The notes under the pieces were generated by a model. It saw only the letters and a program-made list of their open reading frames with translations. It searched no databases and had not been told where the DNA came from. From positions 20,505,001 to 20,569,000 of the forward strand of contig NC_061779.1 of the NCBI RefSeq assembly GCF_022458985.1: DNA of 64,000 nucleotides, in the 5' to 3' direction. Position 1 is the stretch's first letter, and every line of letters begins with the position of its first letter. This DNA is from Mugil cephalus. Taxonomy: Eukaryota; Chordata; Actinopteri; Mugiliformes; Mugilidae. Positions 1-16,054 of the stretch are shown one piece after another. Made by a program: the position numbers and the translations under genes.

Positions 1-696
1 CATCCAGCTGGGGGATTGCACCCAGCCCACACTAATGCTCCGGGGCTCATAGCACAGTTGGGTCCAGCCCGAAGAACTCATCTGATTCCTCCGTGGTTCC
101 TGTAGAGGGCATTGTGGCACCACCCAGGCCAAAGACTCTGATCCACGCTCACAGAACCTTCCTGGGAAGCAACTGGTCTCCATCAAAGCCAGAAACCCTG
201 CCACACTTTCACACCTCCACCTCTCCCTCCTGCTCCTCGTACTCTTGTACTGCCGAAAGTTCCCATGTTGGAAGTCTGTCAGGTGAGCTTGGTGGACTCC
301 CCAGTAGTGGCCCCGACCATCCTCGCAGCGGCTCACCTTTACAAAGCAGTCGTTCACTGACAAGTTGTGCCTGACGCTGTTCCTCCAGCCTGGACCTCGG
401 CTCCTCAGGTAGGGAAACTGCTCCTCCATGGCTCTGTATATGGATCCCAGGTTGAGTTTCTGGGACGGGGAGGACAGGATGACTTTGGCAATGAGAGCAA
501 TGTAAGAGAGTGATGGCTTGGAAAGCGATGAGGAGGGGCTCATCGTGTTATCAGGAGCTTTGGTGACGATGCTGTCATAGGGTCGGGCCGCGTCTACCAT
601 CGCTAGATCTTTTGAAATTATGCTGCTCTCATTGGCCTTAGAAGCAGTTGTCACGATGCATCTTGCTTTTTCTTCTTTAACATGTGAAGTATCCAT
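1..696 (-). CDS. Forkhead transcription factor, FoxQ2-like (partial, 3' end beyond window)
   Basis: An open frame runs on the minus strand from an ATG at 696-694 to the window edge (232 codons, no stop). Residues about 60-150 form a forkhead DNA-binding domain: it begins KPSLSYIALIAKVIL, has the wing/helix core GWRNSVRHNLSVNDCFVKV, and continues GRGHYWGVH. The RHNLS recognition helix contacts DNA in the family, so this should be a nuclear sequence-specific regulator. The SYIALIA start and the GHYW-VH ending resemble FoxQ2 more than FoxP, FoxM or FoxR members; this is judged by eye. The domain carries no intron, which fits FoxQ2-type genes. Beyond the forkhead (below about 230) the frame stays open but is compositionally odd, so the true C-terminus may involve a splice. 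It is divergent from ppp1r3a with 876 bp between the two ATGs. Forkhead identity is near certain; the subfamily is tentative. Confidence 0.85.
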   Translation of the reverse strand, partial: MDTSHVKEEKARCIVTTASKANESSIISKDLAMVDAARPYDSIVTKAPDNTMSPSSSLSKPSLSYIALIAKVILSSPSQKLNLGSIYRAMEEQFPYLRSRGPGWRNSVRHNLSVNDCFVKVSRCEDGRGHYWGVHQAHLTDFQHGNFRQYKSTRSRRERWRCESVAGFLALMETSCFPGRFCERGSESLAWVVPQCPLQEPRRNQMSSSGWTQLCYEPRSISVGWVQSPSWM

Positions 697-772
697 TAAG
701 TGTCCTCTTTCCTTTGCCTGCATTGTCTATTTTTACCACAACCTCCTAGCACAGCGATGAATATATTTTGCC

Positions 773-778
773 TATATA
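773..778 (-). promoter_or_regulatory. Possible TATA box of the forkhead gene
   Basis: TATATA lies about 77 bp upstream of the minus-strand forkhead ATG, the expected place for a TATA element of a gene with a short 5' leader. The motif is common in AT-rich DNA, so this is only positional support. Confidence 0.3.
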
Positions 779-1499
779 TCAGATCCTACAACTTATTACA
801 GTGTGGACAAAGCTGTTATTCTGCCTACATGCTTTTATATGATTCTCAAACAGGTGAGGGGAGTGTACCAGTCAAAGTTAAGCATTCTTACTCACTGTTA
901 AAGTATGTATTTTATCTACTCTCTGGTATTAAGGACCAACCACTTCGGGCAGGATAGGCCACTTTATCACAGGTGTGAGATAAATATAGGAAGTAATACA
1001 CAATGCATAAACATAAATCATATAATTCTGGTATGTGCTGATAAATCTCATGTGCAGGTATGGGATAAGCAGATAAATGAATAATCTCACATGGAATGGT
1101 TGTTTCTCACTATCAGGAGTTCACAGTTATTGCATCACTCTGAGAAAGTCACCAACTGGTCAAAGGAACTTGTGTTTGGAGGCCTAAACAGTTTATGAAA
1201 AGACTATAAGTTCTGTTTCAAATCGTGTGCGTGACGAATTATGGGCCAGAAGCAACAGAACACAAATAGCTCTTGTGGTAAATCTCGTGCTTCTTCTACA
1301 AATAGGTTTATAACTCTCTTGGGAGAAATTATAACACAAGACAGATGACGACAAAACTTGAGCAAGTTATGCAATAAGAAAGTTAGATCGTTATCAAGCA
1401 ATAGTTTAGATTATATCACACAAGTCTTAAAGAGGCAAGTGGTTGATATATTCTCCTCATGAAGTTAGACTACTGTACATAGCTTAAGTCTCTTCTGGC

Positions 1500-1509
1500 C
1501 TATTTATAG
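1500..1509 (+). promoter_or_regulatory. MEF2-consensus / TATA-like element of ppp1r3a
   Basis: CTATTTATAG is an exact match to the MEF2 consensus YTAWWWWTAR and also resembles a TATA box. It lies 64 bp before the ppp1r3a ATG, and two CATCTG E-boxes (about 1530-1556) follow. MEF2 and E-box (MyoD-family) sites are hallmarks of skeletal-muscle promoters, and PPP1R3A is muscle-specific in mammals. The use of the site is inferred. Confidence 0.45.
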
Positions 1510-1572
1510 TACTGGCCCTTGCAACAATGTCATCTGTAACTCGACTCCATCTGTTAACTCAGAGCATGTTGA

Positions 1573-4500
1573 ATGTCAGTTGCCAGAAACAGCAGCAGTT
1601 CATTTCCCACTGACTCTCTCACAGAGAGCTACATGGAGTTTGTGGGACAACCAAGAGTTTTTGGGGCCGATAACCTCTTGGCTGTCCCAGGCCTCAGCTC
1701 CCTGGACGTGGACGATGATGAGGGTGAAGTGATCATCGGCATCAGGCCCAAATGTTCTCCTATCCCACGGCGAAGGAGCTCTTTCACGGAAGAGGACTCG
1801 GAGCCGGAGCCTCCCTTGAGCGGCTCCAGGAGAGTGTCCTTTGCAGATGCCAAAGGCCTCTGTTTGGTGCAAGTGAAGGAGTTTGACAAATGGGATGTAC
1901 CCAAACTACCAGGGTTCGACTCCTCTGAGGTTGAAGTTAACGATACAGAAGAGTACCTCCTCTCACCCTTTTCTTTCACTGTTCCTCTGGCAACAGAGGA
2001 GCTGTTTGCCAAAGTCCAGGAACAGAAAATCGAACTGGAATCAATCGAATTACTTCCAGGGACCACAATACTAAAAGGAGTGGTCCGCGTCCTCAACATC
2101 TCCTTCAACAAGGCGGTATATATCCGAACCACTTTGGACTCCTGGTCCAGCCACTTCGACCTCCTGGCAGAGTACATTCCTGGTTCCAGTGATGGTCTGA
2201 TGGACTGTTTCTCATTTAAGCTCACCTTAGTGCCACCATTCGGGGAGCAGGGAGTCAGAGTTGACTTTTGTCTGCGGTACGAAACTCCTGTGGGGACATT
2301 CTGGGCCAACAATAACAGCAGGAACTATGTGCTCTTCTGTCACCACATAATGAAAGGGGACAAAAAGAAACAGAAGGAAAATGTGAACAAGAAAAGCTGC
2401 CTCAAGACAGTCAGGTGAGGACTGACTGGGGTGTTTTTTTGGATTATGAGAAGGGTCCGTTATGGTGGGAGAGTGGACTGTCTAGTTTCTGCCATTTGAT
2501 GTAAACAACGTTAACTTTGCTAAAACCTTGTATAGCTTTGCATGAACTGCTTTATTTCTGCATGAAAAAGAAAGGATCGCCTGGCTACTAATTTATATGG
2601 GGATCTGGAGCTGCCTTTATGCTACTGCTGATGTCTGACTGTTCAGGCTGTCTGTAAATGGGAAAACTGACATAAGGTCATAGATTATTACAACTGATGA
2701 ACACCATCAGCAAAATTAAAAATATTTTTTAAATCAAAATGAGTGAATTTTAGCATCGTCTCCGTATGTGGTTTGTTAATTAGTGATAGTCGCAAAAAAA
2801 AAAGAAAAAAAAAGAAAAAAAAGTGACTGATCAAAACTGTATTAATTCACAGTCAGAACGACTCCACTGTGGACAACATTTCAGCAAATGAAGCGTCATC
2901 ACAAGAAAATAGTCCACCAGGTGAATATTGATTTTGCTGATTGTGAAGTGAAGGAATGATTCTTATTGTGAAATTGTACAAAATGTATGTGTTAGTGCAG
3001 ATACGACGTAGATGTAAAATGTGTCCCTTCTCCGCATGTGTCCATAGTAGATGCTGCTGAAGACAAGAAAATCTCAAATTCTCAGTCACAAGTATCAGAA
3101 AAACTAACGGTAAGTCATCTGATTTGATTTTGCAAAATGTTTTAAATTATTTAAATTACTCTATTTTTAAGCTCTGTGTATTATTAGCTATGAAAGGGAG
3201 CTTAAAGACACCATGTTGAGCGTATGAGGTAGAAGAGGAGCAGAAAAGTTAACATGACCCCTGGTGGACCTCCAAAAGAAATGTCACGTAACTGGAGCTT
3301 GAGTTGCTCCATCATGGTAACATAATGTCCTGTGCATCTAGAGAACACTAAGTGCTTCCTCAGGGCCTCATATTTTGTCATGCAAGCTCCTATCCCGTTT
3401 CAGTAATTAATGCAAAAATGCAGACAATATTTAATCTGAATATGCAGCTTTAAATGTCACCCTTCATCACCATTGTGTGAGCAAGCTGAACTTAATCTAT
3501 CCCTGTTGATGGACAGATTGAGAGCAGCCAGAACAGGAGCAGAAGAAGTCGCCGAAAGGCTGCACGGATGGCTCGAGTGAAGGAGCACTTTCAACAAAGA
3601 GCCGGAGGACCTAATGACACTGAAAGAGAAGAAGCCCCTCTAGAAATAAAACAGGCAGCTCAAGATGACCCAGGTCGAGAGGTGCAGTTATTTTCTGAGG
3701 CAAACGGCAAATCAGAAAGTTCTCAGTTTTTTCATGAATCTCTAAAAACATGCTGCAAACCCTCCCTTAAAGTTCTGCCTGATACATCACAAGCACATGA
3801 CTCCACAGCTAACAGTGAGCCAGAGAAATGTGAGATTACTTTGGCTGACTCTGCCACATTAACAGATGGAGAGAGTGTCACGGTCGTGACAGGCAAACCA
3901 TCACACTCAGCTGATGAACCTGTACCTACAGAGCAGCAAAACATCGATACGTTTGTGAGCAAAGCTGAGGAAAGCAGTCGAGACCCAACTTATGACAGAA
4001 ACACGACAGCAGTGAGCGGTGTGAGCTCTATCAGCCAGGCCAACGGCTTCACATTTGGAACTGTGGTGGCCCCGCTGTATCATCAGGTGTTTGGTAGAGC
4101 GGGAAGTGAAAGTCAGAGTGTAGGTGACTGGGGACGTCCCGTATGGCCTACACTAAACACTGGAGACTTACATCTTCACAGTGAAAGAAAAGAGACCAGC
4201 TGCACAGCTCCAACAGATGCTAGAAGTAGCAATGAGAAGGTTCAAGGAAATGTAATGAACAATCATGAAGAGTTAGATGTTGCGATCAATGATCTCCCCA
4301 CTGAAGAAGAGGAGACAACCTTCGCAGTGACGGTAACTGATGCGCTGAATTGTGGAGACGACGTGCAGGGTCCAGATAGGACTGATAATTCTGACCGGAG
4401 ATTTACAAGTTCATCTCAGGGTCCAAAACATTTGGGAGACGCTTCGGAATATCCCGAGCCTGTAAGCATACAAGTGAATACAGAATTGCGGAATCTACAA

Positions 4501-6588
4501 ATAACCACTGAGAGTTTACATCTCCAGGGAGAAACACAGGAAGACAATCTGACCCACGACCTCCAATGGGACAGCATAGCACAAACACAAGACTGCCAAC
4601 TCGCAGAGAATACATGTACACAATCTAAAACTAATCTTGATGAAACACAGGCACAAAGTGAAACACAAGAAGCCAGGCTCAGTCTGCAAACATCAGTTTT
4701 GTCACTTCAGTCTTCTCAGAGTCAGTCAGAGCACTATATTGTAGAAGAGTCAGGCCCACAGACCAGCAGCAGAGAAGAACAGAACTGCGATAGTAAAACT
4801 GTGACAATATCTTTAAAGGAGGATCGGCTACCAGAAACATTACATGATTTGAGTTCTAACTCCGTCAATAATGCCTTTGTAAAAGAAACTGATGTTTCTT
4901 GTTGTAACAGTGAGGATTTAACAACACCTCAGACATCTCTGGAAGCTCTTAACACAGAGGAAGGATATAAAGCAACATGCAGCTCATACAAAAATGAACC
5001 GAAACCCCTGTGGGAAATTAAGGCAGTTGGTGATGTAGCTGAATCCACAACAAACAAGGTGATGAGTGACTATAATGAAGACACTTTGGAAAACACAGAG
5101 CACCATGAAATGGAAGCTGCCGTCTCAAAACAGGACGAGGCTTTCTGTTCAGCGGGCGTTTCTGATGGGAAAAACTGGGAAATGATGGTTGAAGAGGAGG
5201 AAAATAGCATATTAACAAATGAAGAAAAGAGTGAGCCAGTAGATTTAAAGGAGGAGAACAGTGAAGCAACGGAGAACGATGCTGCAGAGATGAAAATAGA
5301 AGAATTTGTGAAGGAGATCTCAGCTGCAGGAGTGGAAGAGGACGGGGCTGACAAGGCGGTGGGGTTAGAGGACAAGGAGTGGGGAAGAGAGGGGGAAATT
5401 GGGGAGACTGTAACTGCAAACAATATGGCAAATGTTGAGACAGAATTAGAATATGTTCAGGTCACAGCGACGGAAAAGACAACTGCAGAAGAAGAAGTAG
5501 CTGAAGCAGAGAAAACAGAGGGAGAAGAGGAGACAGAGTTACAGAAACACTTTGCTGAGACACAAGAGGTCAAAACTGAAAGGGCACATGTCCAAGAAGA
5601 AGAGGAGCCCGAGAGGGAGGGAAAAAATGATAAAGCCTGGAGCGATGAAAGTGAAACCACTGTGGGATGGGAGGACCAGTTAAAACCAAGGGAGGGAAAT
5701 GGAGAGGAGGAGAATCCAGATTACAGAGGAGGTATCCTGGTTGATGAAGCAGGAGAGGCAGAGATTGTAGATGCAGACTCATGCATGACAATAGTGAACA
5801 GAGGAGATGGAGTGCAGTGTTTAGAGGAGAGGTTAGACGTTATACAAAACAAGGTTGAAGATGGTTTACATGCTCTGGTGAGCAATGGGCAGGAGGGTGC
5901 ATATGAGACAGCAATTGACAAAGAAAATACAGAAGAAGGGCAAAATCCACACATCCAGAATGAAATCTGTCTTTACAAGGAGGAGGATCTTCGAAGCAAC
6001 AAGAATGTCACACATGACCGATCAAAGGCTGAGAAAGAATCCCGCGCTGCAGAGGGAGCCGGGCACATTTTAACAGATGAACCTGAAAATGAACAAACAA
6101 GCCGCGACAGTGCTTCAGAAGAGTCCAACTCAGATGACGAGGTGGAGTTGTACATGCACTGTCTGAGGGCTGTTGGCACAGCACAGGGCCACAAAGACAA
6201 AGACACAGGATTCAGTTTGAGCAAAAGGCCTTCTGTAAGCAGAAGCAAATCTCTGTCCACGCCCATGCCGTCTATCAGCGAGTCTCTGGATGAAGAACAG
6301 CACCTCAGCCGCCCTGAGGACACATATGAAGACGTGAAGGCAGCTGCCGCCGCAGCTCTGACACTGTCAAGTGGACAGCAAAGCATTAACCAAAATGTTT
6401 CACGGTGGAAAGATACTTTTTCCTGCAGCAATGTCTCAAAAACACTGCTGTACACCACCTCGTCAGTGGTATTTTTAGTTGTGGCGTACCATTATGATTT
6501 TCTTGCCTGTTTGGGGCTCTACTTGATAACTGTGGTTTGGCTCTGCTGTCATGGAGAGAAGCAGCCCGTTAAAAATGACAACAACTAA
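1573..6588 (+). CDS. ppp1r3a: Protein phosphatase 1 regulatory subunit 3A (glycogen-targeting GM/RGL)
   Basis: Exons 1573-2414, 2853-2920, 3048-3109 and 3517-6588 join in phase to 1347 aa. The protein anchors PP1 catalytic subunit to glycogen and to the sarcoplasmic reticulum in muscle, favouring glycogen synthase activation. RVSF at residues 87-90 is the PP1-docking motif; RRRSSF at 66-71 resembles the kinase-controlled site in the family. Residues about 145-260 form a CBM21 glycogen-binding domain (ILKGVVRVLNISF, DSWSSHFD, NNNSRNYVLFC). The middle 900 residues are acidic, Glu-rich and low in recognised domains. A hydrophobic stretch near the C-terminus (about 1300-1335, VVAYHYDFLACLGLYLITVV) matches the family's SR membrane anchor and separates 3A from the short 3B/3C/3D paralogues. 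It is longer than the human protein (about 1120 aa). Exon 3 has a second in-frame acceptor 3 nt downstream (NAG tandem). Confidence 0.95.
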
Positions 6589-7108
6589 GTTGTAAAAGCC
6601 ACTCTCAGTAGTGATGACTTTTCAAATGAACTTCAGAAGTTTACTAGCATAGAAGGTGTTGTCATCATAACCGTGTTTCTCTCTCTCCCTCTACATATAT
6701 ATGTGTGTGTATATATATATGTATATGATCATAGTTAATTAGTAAGAGTTGAAGAATTAGCAAGATCATACCATAGGAAATAATACTGGGCATTGATCTT
6801 TTTCACATATGACTCATATCAGAATAAATGCTGTACATTCCCTATGGGAGGATGTTAACTCTCTGTTGTCAAGAGTAGAGTATGAACCAATAATTTCTAC
6901 GCTTTCCTGCACATGAAACCCAGCGTCTCCTCAGCTGTGGAGGATAACTCTCACTGATCGGTCCTGCAAAGCCATGTGGAGGAAAATCATCAGTGTGCTG
7001 TGTATATGACTTCCGGCAAAAAACGTTGCATTAGTGTATGATACTTTGAGTCTTCTCAACAATAAAATAAATAGGTTGTAAAAGTGGAAAAAAAAAAAAA
7101 AAAAAATC
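6589..7108 (+). terminator. ppp1r3a: ppp1r3a 3' UTR and poly(A) signals
   Basis: About 470 bp after the stop are two overlapping AATAAA signals (7061-7066 and 7066-7071). A genomic run of about 19 A (7089-7107) follows about 20 bp later. The 3' UTR also holds a short TA/TG repeat at about 6695-6725. The A tract sits where cleavage would be expected and could cause oligo-dT mispriming. Confidence 0.6.
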
Positions 7109-7109
7109 T

Positions 7110-10100
7110 GTGGCTCTCATTTGTCTATTGTTAGCAGCAGTACTGGAAAGGCACTTGTAGGTGAAAGCTAACTAGCTAGCTAGGAAAGACTTCAACAACA
7201 AACATGTACGTAACATGTACACATGTTCACATACACGACTCATAGTTTCTTGACTAGAAATCGAATGCTAGTAGTTTTACTCTGAGTTTTACTGTGCGCT
7301 AACATACTGTATGTTTGTAGCCAAGACATAATAACTTGCAGCCTGAAACTTGTTCGGAATATCATTAATTTTGATCCAACACTTTACAGCATTTCCTTTT
7401 TTAACAAGTACATTGTCTTAGCAGGTTCTTGGATTAGACTGGACTACACTGAGGTTGAATTACTTACAAATAAACAGTGCTGTCAGTGGTATGTCAGTAA
7501 TCTGCAGTCATGCCCTGGAACTCTGCATAAACACAGAAACCAGATGATGACCTGAGTGTTTGGGATCTTATTTGTGTTTCTGGTGTGGGGAAATGTGTTT
7601 GAAACTCTAGCTGCATACTGATCCAACCAAACATCTTGTTATCACCAGGTATCAGTTATAAAATATGTTTGGCATCAAGCTAACCAACACAAAAGTCGAA
7701 CTGTATTCTTTTACTATTTAAATGTAATGTTTCCACAGTCTAGCCTTAAAAATCAGTATTTACTCATGAACAAATGGCTTCTGGGAAAGAATGAAAGGAA
7801 ATAGTTTGAAGGATTAGTCCTCTTCTCGCTCTGTCCTTAGTTTCTTATCTTTCTCTGCTAAAGAATGTCAGGCTCATGTAAAATGGAGGGCAAACCTTGA
7901 TGGGAGTCCGTGTTCATTTCAAAAAAGCTGCTAAAGCATGATCTTTGACAGCTTTCAACGCTCATGCAAAACAGCTGAATATATTTGTCGGAGTTAAATT
8001 TTTTCTCTTGTAGCTGCTGCATGTAGTTCCTGTTTTCAACTTGGGATTCCAGCTGTGCGAGCTGAGCACAGCAGAACCCAGTCACCAAGGCACTTGAGGG
8101 CTGTCCACTTGCCTTTCAGGAAAACAACATTTTCATCAAGTAAAAAAAAAAGAGTATATCTGCCTGTGCAACGAAAGTTATTGCTGTATCCTTTCTCTTC
8201 TTATTGTTCACATTCCAGGGGCAGTGTACATCTGAACTTCAAATATCCTCAGATATCTTTTTTGTAAACAGGAAATCTGTGAATTGTGTCCTATAATTCA
8301 AACAACACCATGTTTTCTGACTTTGGCTGTTCTTACTAAAACCTCAGGGCTTTATGAGGAGTTTGCTGCATAACCAGCATGCACAGTAATAATTAGTTTT
8401 TATTAGCTTTGCAAGTGGAGTTTATTTTACCTCGTATCATTGGGGCATGTTGGCTGAACCCTTCACCTGTCGGACTACTCTGATGTCTGCAGTGTTTAAT
8501 AGCCGATACAATCTCTGCGCCTCTCAGCTGCCTTCATTTCATCACGTCATATCTGACCTCTTTCTGGATGCTTTATTACTTGAGTGCGGTGATAAACCCA
8601 TTGAGAGCAAATGGAAAAAATATTTAATCTGGTTAAAGTGTCATACTGAAAAACTGTAATTTGGTCTGTAAAATTACAAGATACAAAAAAATAATTACTT
8701 AATTAGCAAAAGAAAATTCGAAACTATACAATACAGTCAAAGAAACCTGCAATGGGCCCATTAAAATAAGTTTGTCTTGTTTTCTCAAAGCTGTTACATA
8801 AAAATTCATACGTGATGCTATAAACCACTAAAGTTAGGATAGTTTTATAAATACACTCCTCTGGGAGAGGAATCAGCAGCTAAATAAACAGCGGCAACCA
8901 TCATGTGCTATGTGTTATTTTGGGAGAGAGGAATATTTACTGTGGAGGGGTCTGAAAGAATGCATAAATAAAGAATAACAAAGCTTTAAATACAACTAGA
9001 GTTGGCCTTACTTTACACTGACTTCAACATTAAATCAGGACAAAAGCATGTCAGTTTTTTTTTGACAGTGTTGAGCTACAACAGTAAACCCACAGATCAG
9101 AATAAAGAAAAGGACGCATGGAGATCTAGGTTTGAAAATAACTATTAAAAGGTAATAGCCCTGAAACCATTGGGTGGCACTAAACACACCACAAGTGAAA
9201 TTTGAGGTACAAAAATTAAATGTACCATGCACAAAATTATTTGAGTTTATTTTGTTTATGTATATATATATATATATATAGATAGATATAGATATAGATA
9301 TATAGATATATATATATAATCTTGAGATTTACAACATTTACCTTACATCACTGTTTCTTCCAGTGAATCGTGGTTTAGACAGGAATTGGAAAATCTTATT
9401 GTTTCACCGCAGTGAAGATCAGATAAATACAAGAGGAACACAGCTTGTGTCAAATATCATGACAAGATCACAGCATTGATGCTTCATGACATTTTTTTTT
9501 TTTTTTTTTGTTGTTTTTGTTTTTTTTGTTTTTCTAAATTAAAATCTCCCACTGTGGATTGGTTGTTACTTGAAAAGTAGAAAGAGACTCTTTTGTCTGT
9601 TTTTGAACTTGATGTACAGCATCATCCAGCAGACATTGCCTCAAATCCTGAACTTATTAAGCATATAGTTAATAATAGGCAGAGATTTTCTGTAAACAGC
9701 CGTGTTGAATAGAGTCTTTAATAATTTTTTTGGCAGTCCACTATTTCCTCAGCGGCAGCAACAACGACAGATTGTTTTTATTATAGTCAGGTTACCCTAC
9801 CAGAGTGAAATGCTCTCCATCAGAATTTTCCACAGCATTTTCCAAAAAAATAACCTCATGGTTGTCAAACTCTTTGCCTGTTTAGAAAAATAGTACCCTT
9901 GAACAATCTGCACTGAACTCACACAAACAAAAACCTAATTTATCTATGCTTTCTACACTTTCTGGGCCTAATCAGATTACCCCTCTTACTGGGGCAGTTA
10001 CCCAGCGCTCTTTGCTGTGTTTCTGTGTCCGTGCCAAATCACAGCAGGTTGTACAGAACGCTTATAGCCTATGTGCATATTTTTGAAGAATTAGCAAGTT

Positions 10101-10560
10101 TTTAGAAGAATTAGCAGTCCAGGCAACACTTTTTTTGTGTGTGAAGATGTTTCACCACTTTGATGAGTTTGCTTTTGTTTAAGCTTTTAGATACACCATG
10201 ACCTGGATAACTGAGAACCTTCAAAGACATAAATCTTCTGCAAGTAGTTGAACTAACAGATACCTCGTGTTGTTTATTGTGTAAATGAGTTCAGTTAACC
10301 TGGCACCATTTAGGTTTTAGGTAAGTTTTTAAGTTATTAAAAGAATGGTTACTTTTTTATTTGAAGTTAACAGTAAAATTCTGTATTTTATATGTGTGTA
10401 AATAAATAAGAGAATAGAAAAACATAAAGTTACTTAATTATTACAAGTATGATTGTTTTTATTTTAGCACTACAATGATGTATTTTAATATGCATGCAAG
10501 TCGGAGTCATTGGGAAATTTACAAACGCACGTAAACGCCTCATGGCACGCACGCCAGCTC
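7110..10560. other. Intergenic region, ppp1r3a to samtor
   Basis: About 3.4 kb of AT-rich DNA with no convincing coding frame; the small open frames lack splice support or recognisable domains. It holds a TA/GATA-type repeat (9260-9319) and T-rich runs (9490-9532). A single-exon rhodopsin-type receptor such as gpr85, which sits in this interval in mammals, would stand out and is absent. Confidence 0.7.
9260..9319. repeat. (TA)n / GATATA microsatellite
   Basis: Alternating TA followed by imperfect GATATA units, intergenic between ppp1r3a and samtor. Confidence 0.9.
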
Positions 10561-10580
10561 GAGATGCTTTCCAGACTTGT

Positions 10581-10632
10581 GATTGGCCGGCCCGCTGTCA
10601 GTTGTGAAGCATGTCTGTGAAAGTCAACCAAT
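10581..10632 (+). promoter_or_regulatory. Paired CCAAT boxes of the samtor promoter
   Basis: ATTGG (inverted CCAAT) at 10582-10586 and CCAAT at 10628-10632 lie 100-150 bp upstream of the samtor ATG in a GC-rich stretch. No TATA box is seen. This is typical of a housekeeping, NF-Y-dependent promoter and suggests transcription starts at roughly 10680-10730. Confidence 0.45.
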
Positions 10633-10731
10633 CACGTTGCGTTTTGTTGGCCGGTGCGCCGGTTCGCCGGTCGGGTTGCAGCCTGGAAAAGGGGAAGCAA
10701 CTGGCGAAGGCAGCATCGGCGGTGCGGTGCT

Positions 10732-15788
<5,057 letters not shown>

Positions 15789-16007
15789 GCTAAACCAGCA
15801 ACCCCACCGCCCCTGGCCCCCCCCCCCTCCTCCTCGTACCTTTTGTCTACCTAACTCTCATCTCCCTTTCGACTGCTGCGCTGCCAAATTTAACCTGCTG
15901 CATTCTTCTCCCACTTCTCCTCCCGCTCCTCGAAACAATGCAGTTTGCACAGTGTGAAAGAGAGAAGTTTACATATTATTTTCACATATCCTCTTCCGAG
16001 AGTGCAT

Positions 16008-16054
16008 ACACACACACACACACACACGCACACACACATGCACATACACACACA
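16008..16054. repeat. (CA)n microsatellite
   Basis: Interrupted CA repeat in the probable samtor 3' UTR. Confidence 0.9.

Noticed and set aside
5018-5431. Antisense frames opposite the acidic ppp1r3a exon
   Set aside because: They arise from the Glu-codon-rich (GAG/GAA) sense strand, which gives stop-poor Pro/Ser/Leu frames on the other strand.
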